DNA of 51,383 nucleotides from contig JAAYAB010000112.1 of assembly GCA_012719595.1 (NCBI GenBank), positions 1-51,383 of the forward strand, given 5' to 3'. A program made the position numbers and the translations under genes. How positions within the stretch are numbered: the first letter of the stretch is position 1; every line of letters begins with the position of its first letter. The notes under the pieces are model-generated. The model had not been told where the DNA came from, ran no database searches, and saw only the letters and a program-made list of their open reading frames with translations. The stretch is from Bacillota bacterium. Its GTDB lineage: Bacteria; Bacillota; DTU014. Positions 26,986 through 35,767 of this stretch are shown in pieces.

Positions 26986-27356
26986 GTCTAGCCTCCCGGG
27001 TCTTCAGTAGTTCACGGGCTGCAGTCCCCTCAGCTCCGATCTTCGAGGCTGCCCTCCTTTGACAACGAGAAGTACCTTGATGTCCCTGCGTTCGCCGTCA
27101 GTGAGAGTCGTATTCGCAGCCAGACGCCATGGGTGTAGGAAGGAGACCTGAGGTAGAGGCAGAACAATACTAGCGTTGTGAGGCATTGTTCAGAGTTCAC
27201 CGTAGTCGATTGATCGGTTTACAACCTACATTCAGCGCGCAATCCCGGAAGAAGGGAGATGGCGGGAGCTGCAGCGATGCTCGGCAGGCAAACATGCTCA
27301 GACACTCTTGTGCATATGCCAGATCGTGTATTCGGCCCATAAGGAGGCAATTCACA
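26986..27356. other. Intergenic region before the VWA gene
   Basis: No convincing coding region or RNA is seen. A TTGACA occurs at 27059 but has no -10 box at proper distance. A 60-codon minus-strand frame at 27004-27186 lacks a ribosome site and family resemblance. The promoter of the VWA gene presumably lies here but was not located. Confidence 0.4.
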
Positions 27357-30300
27357 GTGAACAGTCAGTCACGCGTATTGCGCTCGAGGGCCGCTGTGCT
27401 GATTGCGGTGACTCTGTCTCTACTTGCAGTGGTTGCAGCTGCAACGGTTGTGTCTGCAAGTCAAGATGAAGATACCTACATAGAATTCGTCTTTGACTCG
27501 TCGCTGAGTATGCGGGATCAGATCAGCGGTGGTGTCTCTCGCATGGCTGTGGCCAAGGGTGTGTTGAGGGACGTCATCGGCAGCCTGCAGGATCAGCCAG
27601 GGCTGTACATCGCCCTTCGCGTCTACGGTTCAAAGGTGATCGATGAGTACGCCTGTCAGGACTCAGAGTTGCTCCAACCGTTTGGAACCGTCGGAGAGGT
27701 GCGCGATCACATTATACGTATAGTCGAATCCCTCGAACCTAGAGGATGAACACCAATCGGACTGTCTCTGCAGCTCGCAGCCAAGGACTTCCCGATGAAC
27801 CCTGGTGACCGCAATGTCATCGTCCTGATCACTGATGGACAAGAGAGTTGCGGCATAGATCCGTGTGCAGTGAGCCTTGAGCTGCAGGAAAAGGGTGTCA
27901 TCATGAAGCCTTACGTCGTGGGGTTTGCGATCTCGGCCAAGGAAGAGGCAACGGTGCGGTGTATCGGCGAGTACTACAGCGCCAATGACCGCGACTCTCT
28001 GGCCGAGGCCCTCCAGTCGATTCTAGTGAAGGTGGTTGCGCCACCGACTCTTGAGATTACGGCCATTGGCGGTGGACAGAGTGTCCTCGACAGGACACGC
28101 ATAGAGATTCTCGACTCGGCGGGCACCGTCGTATTTGATGGGGTGCCGGGATCTGAACCGGTCATGACAGCCTCATTCGGCGAAGGAGTCTACACGGTGC
28201 GGGGTTACCTCGCGATCGGTCCTGATACGCTGACTGCATCCCAGTCGGATGTCTTGCTGACGCCAGGACAGACCACCAGCGTGCAACTCGACTTCGGTTC
28301 ACTCGCCGGAGGGCTCCGGGTGACTGCTCGCGCGAGCGGCAAGGATGTCAGTGATCGGCTTCAGATCGAGGTGTCGCAATCCGGCCGAGCTATACAGGTC
28401 GGCTGGCGAGGACTGCCGCCCACGACCGCGCTACCGGCAGGAGAGTATCTCGTCAAAGTCGTCCACAAGGACTACCCAGCATTGAGCGGCGAGCGCATGG
28501 TTCGCATCTCGCCAGACAAGGGGATTGTTGTCGACTTCGATCTCGGAGAGCTGCCCGCACAGCTTGAGGTAGCTGTTCAGTTCATGGGGCGCGATGTGAC
28601 CAGCCAGTGTGAGTTGATTGTGTCTCGGCGCGGAGAGGTTATTGGGCAGCTTGGCACGGGAAGCAGTCTCTTGGCCTACACAGGCACTCCGGGGCCGGTC
28701 GATCTGAAGGTGACCTATGTCGGTGATGTCCGGGTCGATAAAGCTGTCACGGGCACCGTTCTGAGTGGTGGAGAAACCACTCGGGTAGTGGTGGACCTCT
28801 CCGACATGCTCGGTGTCGTAAGAGCCACGGTGCTCGCCGGTGATACTGATGTGACCGCCGACAGCAGGGTCAATCTGGATGGGTACAAAGCCACTCTGGA
28901 TCTACCTCAGCATGGTGCCTACAAAGAGGCAATTGTTCCGGCAGGCTTCTACGGAGCAAAGGCCTTCGGGCAAAGTGGCTACGAGAGCAGCACCGCGGAG
29001 ATAGACGTGCATCCCGGACAGGTTACGACGGTTGTCCTGGAGCTGAACGTGCCGGGGACCATCATCCTGAAGCCTACTGCCGGAGGCAAGGCTGTGCCTC
29101 TCGACAGGGTCACAGCGTCGGTGTACAGCCACGGCAGTTCTGTCGGGACGTTCCAGGTTGTTCGCGGTCAGCTGACAGCCGTCGTCGACGCAGGTACCTA
29201 CGACTTGGTGTGCACCTATTCAAGCATCCCAGAGCAGATGCGCACTGTTCCAAGTGTCTCTGTTGATTCCGGACGGACCAAGGAAGTGGTGGTGGACTTC
29301 GCTCCTACCGGCATGCTTGAGGTGAGTGCGATCGCGGACGGAAAGCCTCTGGATGGGGCTAGCTTCAGCATCTACGACGGTGATAAGTTGCTTGCTTGGG
29401 TGCCGTCGATGGGCCGATCCGGCCGCTACCAGGTCGAAGTGGTTGAGGGAGCGTACGACGTGGTCGTTGTCCCGCAAGTCGAGGGGTTTGAGAGCGAGCG
29501 GGTCAATGATGTGCGTGTGCCTGCGGGTGAGTCCGTCGAGCTGTCGGTCGTTCTAAGCGCCGCGACTGCGATCCGAGTGAAAGCGTTCTTGGAAGATCAA
29601 CCGACGTCGGACGTCGTTCTCCAGCTCTACAAGGCTAGCCAGACAGTGGGCGGCGTCAGGATGCAGGAGAAAGCTCCTGATCGTGGCACTACGAACAAGG
29701 GCGTGTTCGAGTCCAAGGTCGAGCCTGGTACGTACGATCTTCTCGTGTCATCGACTATAGCGGGCTATCGCGATAGATGGATCAGCGGCCTCACTGTCGC
29801 CAAGGGTGAGACGCTCGAACGCCGAGTGCAGATCGGCGGAGCTGGAAAGGTTGAGGTTTCTGTCCTGGTGAACGGCCAGCCTGCGTCCGATCCTGCCCTT
29901 AGGTTGTACCCTGCTGGCGACCCAAGTGACTGGCACGTGATGAGCTACAACGACGACCGCAATGTCTATCAGCTCGGGGTCGCAGAAGGCACGTGGGATC
30001 TCGAGATCGAGCCACGCATTTCGGGCATATCGAACCGGTGGATCGAGGGCCTGGAGGTGCGCGGAGGCGAGACACTCGAGCGAGAGGTGCGGCTGGCCGA
30101 CAAGGGCACGGTTCGGATCAAGGTGCTCGTGAACGGCGAACCGACATCGAGACCCCAACTGCGTCTGTATTCGACTGACGGTATGAACAACTACTACTGG
30201 TTGAACTATAACGACAGGAGCCAGGCGTATGAGGTCGCCATTGCAGAGGGTGTGTGGGACCTTCGGATCGAACCCTACATCGACAACCTGTCGGAGAAGT

Positions 30301-30359
30301 GGATACGAGGGCTGCAGGTGTCCGGACGGAGCGTCGTAGATCAGACTGTCAGCTACTAA
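27357..30359 (+). pseudogene. Secreted von Willebrand factor A protein with tandem beta-domains, frame interrupted by one TGA
   Basis: GTG at 27357, 9 nt after AAGGAGG. The frame is open to 30359 (1000 codon positions) except for a TGA at codon 131 (27747-27749). A signal peptide (VLIAVTLSLLAVVAAATVVSA) precedes a VWA domain with MIDAS residues Asp47, Ser49 and Ser51 (DSSLS), Thr132 directly after the TGA, and Asp160 (ITDG). Both sides retain coherent VWA sequence, including TPIGLSLQLAAKDF and DGQESCGIDPC. The C-terminal 800 residues are PEGA or carboxypeptidase-regulatory-like beta-domains, the last three tandemly repeated. Such proteins bind ligands at the cell surface. One transition from TGG or CGA would explain the stop. 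Recent pseudogene, sequencing error or readthrough are all open. Translation could also restart at ATG 27795, without the MIDAS front half. Confidence 0.85.
29577..30356 (+). repeat. Three tandem beta-domain repeats in the VWA protein
   Basis: The last two units begin at about 29862 and 30123 (VLVNGQPASDPALRLYP and VLVNGEPTSRPQLRLYS) and are 87 residues apart. An earlier, looser unit starts near 29577 (FLEDQPTSDVVLQLYK). Each ends with WDLxIEPxI, an RWI/KWI element and a GLxV strand. Internal duplication is the likely origin. Confidence 0.8.
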
Positions 30360-30380
30360 ACAGGCAGGGCCGTATGCCCA

Positions 30381-30403
30381 GCGGAGGGACTCTCCGCTTT
30401 CTG
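30381..30403 (+). terminator. Intrinsic terminator after the VWA gene, first of two
   Basis: GCGGAG and CTCCGC form a stem with a GGACT loop, followed by TTTCTGT. It begins 21 bp after the VWA stop. Confidence 0.65.
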
Positions 30404-30415
30404 TCCTGAAGACTA

Positions 30416-30455
30416 GAGGGCTGCCGGACGATGTCCGGCAGCCCTCTCTCGTTGT
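30416..30455 (+). terminator. Intrinsic terminator after the VWA gene, second of two
   Basis: A perfect 14-bp stem (GAGGGCTGCCGGAC and complement, loop GAT) is followed by TCTCGTTGT. With the 30381 hairpin it forms a tandem terminator that separates the VWA gene from the convergent ABC operon. Confidence 0.75.
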
Positions 30456-30620
30456 GATGATCGCACTCAGTCCTGACCACTGTTCGTCGCCTCGGTCAGT
30501 CAAGGTCATCCGTGGTCAAGGTGACGCTTGATCCTGGCGGCCCTTGGCCACAGCTCTGTCTTGTCAGCCCGGTCATGGTGGCTCTGGCCGATGGGCACGC
30601 CGAGGTCATGGCCGCGTCAC

Positions 30621-30650
30621 AGCAGGGGCCAGCTTGTGCCGGCCCCTGCT
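30621..30650. terminator. Strong hairpin between convergent genes
   Basis: AGCAGGGGCC and GGCCCCTGCT form a perfect 10-bp stem around a 10-nt loop that can pair further (GC/GC). It lies about 70 bp past the end of the minus-strand binding-protein gene. It could terminate either direction, although no T-run follows on either strand. The remaining bases of the 30360-30720 gap hold only the duplicated 3' tag described separately. Confidence 0.45.
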
Positions 30651-30661
30651 AATCGCGCCTG

Positions 30662-30682
30662 TTCGCAGTACTGCTCGTACTT
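30662..30682 (-). repeat. Duplicated 3'-end tag of the solute-binding protein gene
   Basis: These 21 bases match 30724-30744 at 19 of 21 positions. On the minus strand both read Lys-Tyr-Glu-Gln-Tyr-(Cys/Tyr)-Glu, the C-terminal residues of the binding protein. The extra copy lies beyond the stop codon and may be the last trace of a second such gene. Confidence 0.5.
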
Positions 30683-30720
30683 TACGAACGTATTGCTGGT
30701 CCTGCTAATGCGTCGGAGAC

Positions 30721-32340
30721 CTATTCGTAGTACTGTTCGTACTTGGCCTTGCGCTCCTCGATGATCGCCCGGCCGCCGGAGGCGAGGTAGTCTTCGAAGC
30801 CTCTATCCCACACTGTATCGAACTGACCAGGCTTGGCGACTACTGCCTGAACTAGCAGGTTGTCGCGCTTCTCCTTCAGCGCGGGACCCATGCCCTCTTC
30901 AGCCCTGATATCGCCCACCTGGACATTCTTTTCGTAGCGTGCGTCGTTGCTGGTGATCGGGTATGCTATCTCGATGAATCTCGCGTCGACACCCGGGTAC
31001 GCGAGCGCCAGAGACTTGATGGTGAGTTCGGGATCGCCGAGCTCCAAGCCGTTGATCGTGATGGTGTAGTCGATGTTCTGCGGCGAATTCATGATCTTGT
31101 TGCCGGTTACCGACAGCATCTGGATGGCGCCGTCCTCTAGGACAATGTGGTTTGTGCCCTCTTCGCCAATCTGGAGGAACTTCCGGTTCTCCAGCTTCGT
31201 GATCCAGTTTAGATACAGCAGCGAGGCAAGCGGCTCATCATTGGTGGACGGGAAGAAGACCTTGCGGTCAACCGGAGCCGGGAGGAACTTCCTGTAGAAC
31301 CCGGCATCGTTCTTGAAGCAGTCGACTGCGATAAACACAGCGTCCTCACCGACTAGCCTCTGCAGGCTGTTGTGGATACCGTTCTCACCGTCGCGGTACG
31401 GATAGTCCCAGTTGTGCTGGAAGGCTCCTACATAGCCCGATTTCATCAGGTTGTCCTCAGTCTGGTCACCTGCACCGTAAAGCGGGAAGTCCTTCCAAAT
31501 CAGGCCGGCGTTGTACCACTCATTGAGCTTCCTGACTCCTTCTTTGTAGCCCGGCAGCAGCAACTGCCTGTCGTCAAAGCCGTAGATGTAGCGCTCCTTG
31601 TCGGTCAGGCTCTCGGGAACGAAGGAGGTCAACAGGTAGTTGTTGCGCCAGCCAATATCGAAGCTGGTCGAGTAGGGGATCATCTTGTCTGCGTCTTTGC
31701 CGAGCAACAGCTCCGCGTTGTTCTTGAACGCATACAGCATGGCCTCGAACTCTTCCAGGGTTGTCGGCGGCTCAAGGCCGAGCTTCTTCAGCCAGTCCTC
31801 GCGAACGAACGTATTGATTCTGGTATTGTGCGCGAGCCTGGCCTCGACAGCCCACACCGTGCCTGACTCAGGGTCCCTGTTCCAATAGATATTGTCGTCG
31901 CCCAGCCAGCCCCACAGATCCGGCAGCAGGTCTTTGTACTTCTCGAGGTAGGGGGCCAGGTCAAGCACGCCGCCCATGCTGGCATAGGTCTGGATCGTTG
32001 GATAGCTGTAGGTGACACAGACGTCGGGCGCATCGCCAGCGGCCAGCAGGTTGTTCAGCACTTCGACCTCCGTCCAACGAGGGACCGGAACGAACTCGAC
32101 TTCGATGTTGTGATCACGCAGCAATCCTTCTTTGATGAAGTCGGTGAAGAAGTTGTCTTCTGGCGGGGAGCCACCAGCGTTGCTGCGGTCGTAGACCTCG
32201 ACAGTAATGCGTTTGGTCTTGACGAATCTGCCGTTGACGAGTTCGTCGCTGTCTGCGGCAAAGAGGATTCCCGTCGAACAGACTGCCAACAGTACCACCA
32301 ATGTGAGACAGCCAACCAGTAGGAGATGAGCCTTTTTCAC
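30721..32340 (-). CDS. Sugar ABC transporter solute-binding protein, LplA-like
   Basis: GTG start at 32340, 7 nt after AAGGAGG on the minus strand; 539 aa. The signal peptide ends near ILFAAD; an LAVC sequence is present but does not fit a lipobox well. The large family-1 binding-protein fold is suggested by DFIKEGLLRDHNIEVEFVPVPRW, LLAAGDAPDVCVTYSYPT and GGVLDLAPYLEKYKDLLP. Its 500-plus residue length is typical of binding proteins paired with LplB/LplC permeases in Bacillota. It should capture an oligosaccharide outside the cytoplasmic membrane. It is the last gene of the three-gene minus-strand system. No hydrolase is adjacent. Confidence 0.92.
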   Translation of the reverse strand: MKKAHLLLVGCLTLVVLLAVCSTGILFAADSDELVNGRFVKTKRITVEVYDRSNAGGSPPEDNFFTDFIKEGLLRDHNIEVEFVPVPRWTEVEVLNNLLAAGDAPDVCVTYSYPTIQTYASMGGVLDLAPYLEKYKDLLPDLWGWLGDDNIYWNRDPESGTVWAVEARLAHNTRINTFVREDWLKKLGLEPPTTLEEFEAMLYAFKNNAELLLGKDADKMIPYSTSFDIGWRNNYLLTSFVPESLTDKERYIYGFDDRQLLLPGYKEGVRKLNEWYNAGLIWKDFPLYGAGDQTEDNLMKSGYVGAFQHNWDYPYRDGENGIHNSLQRLVGEDAVFIAVDCFKNDAGFYRKFLPAPVDRKVFFPSTNDEPLASLLYLNWITKLENRKFLQIGEEGTNHIVLEDGAIQMLSVTGNKIMNSPQNIDYTITINGLELGDPELTIKSLALAYPGVDARFIEIAYPITSNDARYEKNVQVGDIRAEEGMGPALKEKRDNLLVQAVVAKPGQFDTVWDRGFEDYLASGGRAIIEERKAKYEQYYE

Positions 32341-32403
32341 ATTTACTCCTCCTTCTTTGTAATGTGTTCTTTTTTGTGTTCAGAGACACGTTTGTATCTT
32401 TTC

Positions 32404-32418
32404 AGACACGCCGTGTCT
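32404..32418. promoter_or_regulatory. Inverted repeat in the permease to binding-protein gap
   Basis: AGACACG and CGTGTCT are separated by one base. A third AGACACG copy lies 20 bp nearer the binding-protein start (32384-32390). The site may be an operator or an mRNA stem that raises binding-protein levels relative to the permeases. No T-run follows. Confidence 0.35.
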
Positions 32419-32429
32419 TAATTCACTGG

Positions 32430-33302
32430 TTATTCCCTGATCGCTCCCAACGTTGCACCTGATATGAAGTACTTCTGTAACCATGGATACACCATCAGGA
32501 TCGGCACAGTGGCGAACATGACAGTTGCAGCCTGAATCGTCTCGTTCAGTCCCGGAGTGGCGAAGCCCTCCTGAGTAGTAACCTCAATGCTGGTTATGCT
32601 CTTGATTATGTTGTACAGCAGCAACTGGATGGGGTAGTACTTCCTGTTGTTGCCCAGGAACATCAGGGCGTCGGAGAACCCGTTCCATCGCCCGACAGCG
32701 TAGAAAAGCGAAAGCGTGGCGAGCACGGGTTTGGATAGAGGCAGATAAATACTTGTGAGTATCCGAATCGGTCCTGCGCCGTCTATCTCTGCCGACTCGC
32801 GCAGGCTCTCGGGAATGCCGTAGAAGTAGCTGCGCATGATGATCATGTAGAACACGCTCAAGCAGTTCGGGACTATGAGCACAATCGGCTTGTTGATCAT
32901 ACCCAGGTCCTTGAGCAGCAAGTAAGTCGGAATCGTTCCGGCGCTGAAATACATGGTAAGGATAATCAAGGTGTTGAAGAAGCGCCGACCCTTGAGTTTG
33001 TCGTAGGTGAGAGGAAAAGCGCAAAGGATTGTCATTGTCATGGACACTATGGTGCAGATCACGGTCAGTATCGCAGTCCATATGAGCGACCAGGTGTACT
33101 TCGAGTCAGTGAGCACGAAACGATAGGCCTCTATGTTCCAGCCCTTTGGCCACAGAAAGACCTCATTTCGGATGATCGCTTGGGCGGAGCTGAGAGAGCG
33201 CGCCAGAATATTGAGCATCGGCAGCAGACAGGCCAACATGAGCAAGAGACAGATGAAGGCGATTATATAGTCACCGACTCTCGAGCTCTTTGACTTGATC
33301 AT
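32430..33302 (-). CDS. Carbohydrate ABC transporter permease, LplC/YtcP-like
   Basis: ATG at 33302; 290 aa with six hydrophobic spans starting YIIAFICLLLMLACLLPML. The EAA loop is LRESAEIDGAGPIRILTSIYL. NEVFLWPKGWNIEAYRFVL and FSAGTIPTYLLLKDLGM are characteristic of the LplC-type branch of CUT1 permeases. It forms the channel with the 33340 product, 37 bp upstream in transcription order. Confidence 0.94.
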   Translation of the reverse strand: MIKSKSSRVGDYIIAFICLLLMLACLLPMLNILARSLSSAQAIIRNEVFLWPKGWNIEAYRFVLTDSKYTWSLIWTAILTVICTIVSMTMTILCAFPLTYDKLKGRRFFNTLIILTMYFSAGTIPTYLLLKDLGMINKPIVLIVPNCLSVFYMIIMRSYFYGIPESLRESAEIDGAGPIRILTSIYLPLSKPVLATLSLFYAVGRWNGFSDALMFLGNNRKYYPIQLLLYNIIKSITSIEVTTQEGFATPGLNETIQAATVMFATVPILMVYPWLQKYFISGATLGAIRE

Positions 33303-33339
33303 GCTACAAGTCCTCTCTTCCGGTTAGACTGTGCGCATT

Positions 33340-34290
33340 TTACCAGATGCCGCGCTCGCCGAACCTCTTAGCAAGAGCATCCGCTGCAAACAGGAAGACG
33401 ACACAAACCACAGACTGAAACAGCCCCACCGCTGTCGTCAGCGAGAACTGCAGACCCCGAATACCGTATGTGTAGACGAATGTTGCGATCACGTTGGAGA
33501 CGTTGTTGACAAGCGCGTTCCCCAGGGCATACGGCCGGTCGAACTCGCTGCTCAGGATTCGTCCAAGACTTAGAATGAGCAGGGTTATGATCGTAGGCCG
33601 CAGGCCCGGAAGCGTTACGTGCCAAATCATCCGGAAGCGGCCGGCTCCATCCACTGCAGCCGCTTCGTAGAGCTCAGGATTGATGGACGTGAGAGCTGCT
33701 AGGTATATGATCGTGTTCCAGCCGACACTCTGCCAGACTCCTAACAATACGTAGGTGCCCACCCAGAGTGTGCTGTTGTTGAGGAAGGGAATAGGCTCGA
33801 ACCCCAGGCGGCCCAACACGATGTTCACCAGGCCGCTGGTGGGGGCGAGGAGGTGTACAGTCATGCCGTAGATGATGATCCATGAGAGAAAGTGCGGCAT
33901 GTATGCCACGGTCTGAGTGACGCGTTTGAACCGCTTGAAGGGCAGCTCGTTTAGGAGCAGTGCGAGTATGATCGGTGCCGGGAAGCCTACGAGCAAGTCG
34001 AGGAGATTCAACATCAGAGTGTTGCGCACTGCGAAGCGGAAGTCGCGGTTGGCAAACGCTTTGATGAAGTACTCAAAGCCGTGGTTGTTCGCCAAAGGCA
34101 TCTCCCACGGGCTCTTGACAATGCTGTACCTCTTGAAGGCGATCTGTATGTACATCATCGGGATGTATCGGAAAATGACGAAAAAGGCGATAGGCAGGAT
34201 GAGCATCAGATAGAGCGTCCAGTACTTCCTCAGGTAGCTGATGGTCTTCTGGAAGCTCCTGGACTTCGGCGCCAGCATGGTTGTCGCCAC
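33340..34290 (-). CDS. Sugar ABC transporter permease, LplB/YtcQ-neighbour type
   Basis: Start at 34290 on the minus strand; 316 aa. Features are YLMLILPIAFFVIFRYIPMM (helix 1), the LplB-typical MYIQIAFKRYSI and WEMPLANNHGFEYF, and an EAA loop LYEAAAVDGAGRFRMIWHV. It is the first gene of the minus-strand transport operon and lies about 130 nt downstream of the promoter at 34427-34455. No ATPase gene accompanies it, as is usual for this subfamily. Confidence 0.94.
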   Translation of the reverse strand: MATTMLAPKSRSFQKTISYLRKYWTLYLMLILPIAFFVIFRYIPMMYIQIAFKRYSIVKSPWEMPLANNHGFEYFIKAFANRDFRFAVRNTLMLNLLDLLVGFPAPIILALLLNELPFKRFKRVTQTVAYMPHFLSWIIIYGMTVHLLAPTSGLVNIVLGRLGFEPIPFLNNSTLWVGTYVLLGVWQSVGWNTIIYLAALTSINPELYEAAAVDGAGRFRMIWHVTLPGLRPTIITLLILSLGRILSSEFDRPYALGNALVNNVSNVIATFVYTYGIRGLQFSLTTAVGLFQSVVCVVFLFAADALAKRFGERGIW

Positions 34291-34397
34291 TTTCGCACCT
34301 TCCCCTTCACAGTTGTTGAGCAGAAGCAGGAAAACGCTCTATGTGCCGCGCAGATCTTGCGCTCTGTACCCCCATACCCACAGGCAGCCTATGATAA

Positions 34398-34409
34398 ACA
34401 AACGTTTGT
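34398..34409. promoter_or_regulatory. LacI-family-type operator palindrome
   Basis: ACAAACGTTTGT is a perfect 12-bp palindrome with the central CG typical of LacI/CcpA-family sites. It lies just downstream of the predicted start point of the minus-strand transport operon, where a bound repressor would block transcription. Confidence 0.6.
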
Positions 34410-34426
34410 GATGTGTCTTCAAGGCT

Positions 34427-34455
34427 AAACTACCACAAAATGCCTGAGCTGTCAA
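34427..34455 (-). promoter_or_regulatory. Sigma-70/A-type promoter of the 34290-30721 transport operon
   Basis: On the minus strand TTGACA (34455-34450) is followed after 17 nt by TAGTTT (34432-34427). The -35 box is perfect and the -10 box weak. The LacI-like palindrome follows about 18 nt after the -10 box. Confidence 0.6.
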
Positions 34456-34516
34456 TCTGGAAGAACTGGTATCAGGTCTTGGCATGAGGCCTCCGACCAT
34501 ACCTCGTTCAGGGTCC

Positions 34517-34555
34517 CCGCCCGAGCGTTTTCTGCCCTCGGGCGGTTCATTCTTT
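34517..34555 (+). terminator. Hairpin with T-rich tail in the divergent intergenic region
   Basis: CCGCCCGAG and CTCGGGCGG pair in a 9-bp stem with an 11-nt loop, followed by TTCATTCTTT. On the plus strand no gene precedes it, so it may end a leader RNA or act as an attenuator for the secreted-protein operon. Confidence 0.45.
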
Positions 34556-34893
34556 GACGTTCATGGGCATACTAGGTGGTGGTTTGGCATACCGATGCAA
34601 TGACGCGAAACCCCTTGTCTATGCCCGTGCATAATGCTGTGCGTTCAAACATATATTAGTGAATGAGACAAGCCGTGCCACTCACGCACCGTCGCTTTAG
34701 CTTGGTCATAGCATAGGTTACGTAGACTGTCGGTGCCTCTGACTGAACTGAGGAATCTCGGGTTGCACGGCCACAACGCATCGAGGAGGGGGATGCCACA
34801 GGCACACATGAGTGACGAATCAGCCACGGATGCGAAGATATCGTGGGTACCTAGCGTTGTTGTTGGAATTGAGCAAAAAAGGAGCGATGAAAG
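34556..34893. other. Leader region upstream of the chaperone/usher-like operon
   Basis: No coding sequence is supported. AT-rich patches (ATATATTAG near 34650, CATAGGTTACG near 34710) could be -10 elements, but none has a matching -35 at the right distance. The bases just before 34894 hold AAAAAAGGAG, the ribosome site of the first gene. Confidence 0.35.
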
Positions 34894-35622
34894 ATGAAAA
34901 GAGTTCTAGCAATTGCATTGGCCATGGTCCTTTGCCTGAGCGCTGTGGCGATGGCTCAAGCAGCGGAGTTTGGAAGGGATGTGAAGATCACCCCGGTTGG
35001 TGGCAACGATGGGCTGGTGACTCTGTACATCTCTGACGTCGTATACCTCAGTTTCGTAAAGGCAAGCGGATCCGGTCAAGGGTTCAAGCGTGCGGAAATC
35101 GACTCCGGCCTGGCGATCTTCCCGAACATCCACAGGCTGAAGGTATCGTCGACCGTGAACTACCTGATAGCGGCGAACGTCATGAACGACGGTGACTACA
35201 AGGTCTGGTATGAGGATGACGTGCTCACTAGCATGTCACAGCTAGGAAGCAACGTGGCGGTTGGCAGCCCAAGCGGTAACCCTGATGACAACAACAGGTA
35301 CATCTCAATGAACCTTATCCAGGCTCAGGCTGTAGGGCTTGTAGACGCGAACCAGCAGGACTTCGTTGCGAACGGCTGGCAACACGTCGACAGCGCCGGT
35401 TCAGCGTATCCGGGTGTTGGCAGAGAAGGAAGCTATCAGACACTCTGCTGGGGCGGTCCAACCTCGGGGGTTGGCACGGGCGATCGAATCCAGATCGACA
35501 TCGCATTGAACCTCGCGAAGGCAGCACAAGAGGGCGTAGTCATCCCGTCAGGCACCTACACGTTCTATCTAGACTACGTGGTCGTGGAGACGGACGAGGT
35601 GCCCGAGGTGCCCGCCGTCTAG
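34894..35622 (+). CDS. Small secreted protein, probable fibre subunit A
   Basis: ATG at 34894, 9 nt after AAGGAG; 242 aa. The signal peptide is MKRVLAIALAMVLCLSAVAMAQA, with cleavage before AEFGRD. The mature protein is beta-rich and polar, without a transmembrane anchor or sortase motif. It contains FKRAEIDSG (residues 64-72), shared in pattern with the next gene (FTRREIDEG). Its end, VIPSGTYTFYLDYVVVE, resembles the neighbour's GQYRFRVRFEP, as two subunits of one fold would. It opens an operon with a PapD-like chaperone and an usher-like protein, so I infer a secreted structural subunit. I do not recognise a named family. Confidence 0.75.
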   Translation: MKRVLAIALAMVLCLSAVAMAQAAEFGRDVKITPVGGNDGLVTLYISDVVYLSFVKASGSGQGFKRAEIDSGLAIFPNIHRLKVSSTVNYLIAANVMNDGDYKVWYEDDVLTSMSQLGSNVAVGSPSGNPDDNNRYISMNLIQAQAVGLVDANQQDFVANGWQHVDSAGSAYPGVGREGSYQTLCWGGPTSGVGTGDRIQIDIALNLAKAAQEGVVIPSGTYTFYLDYVVVETDEVPEVPAV

Positions 35623-35767
35623 ACAATGCGGACTGGCAGTGTTGCGGCGTTACCTCGACGCCGCGACACTCCAGCGAATGGTCACATCCGAGCGGATGAA
35701 TGAGTGGCGGCTGGGGAGTCGTACCATCAGTCTCCAGCTGCTGCTCATCACAAGGGAGAGGGTGCAT

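Noticed and set aside
27004-27186. 60-codon minus-strand frame in the gap before the VWA gene
   Set aside because: No ribosome site, no recognised family; too short to support.
27747-27749. Genome-wide TGA=Trp recoding
   Set aside because: Several well-supported genes here end naturally in TGA at expected lengths, and Trp is encoded by TGG.
27747-27790. Selenocysteine insertion at the VWA TGA
   Set aside because: No convincing SECIS-type stem-loop with the expected loop was visible just downstream, and this VWA position is not known to use selenocysteine. Kept only as an open test.
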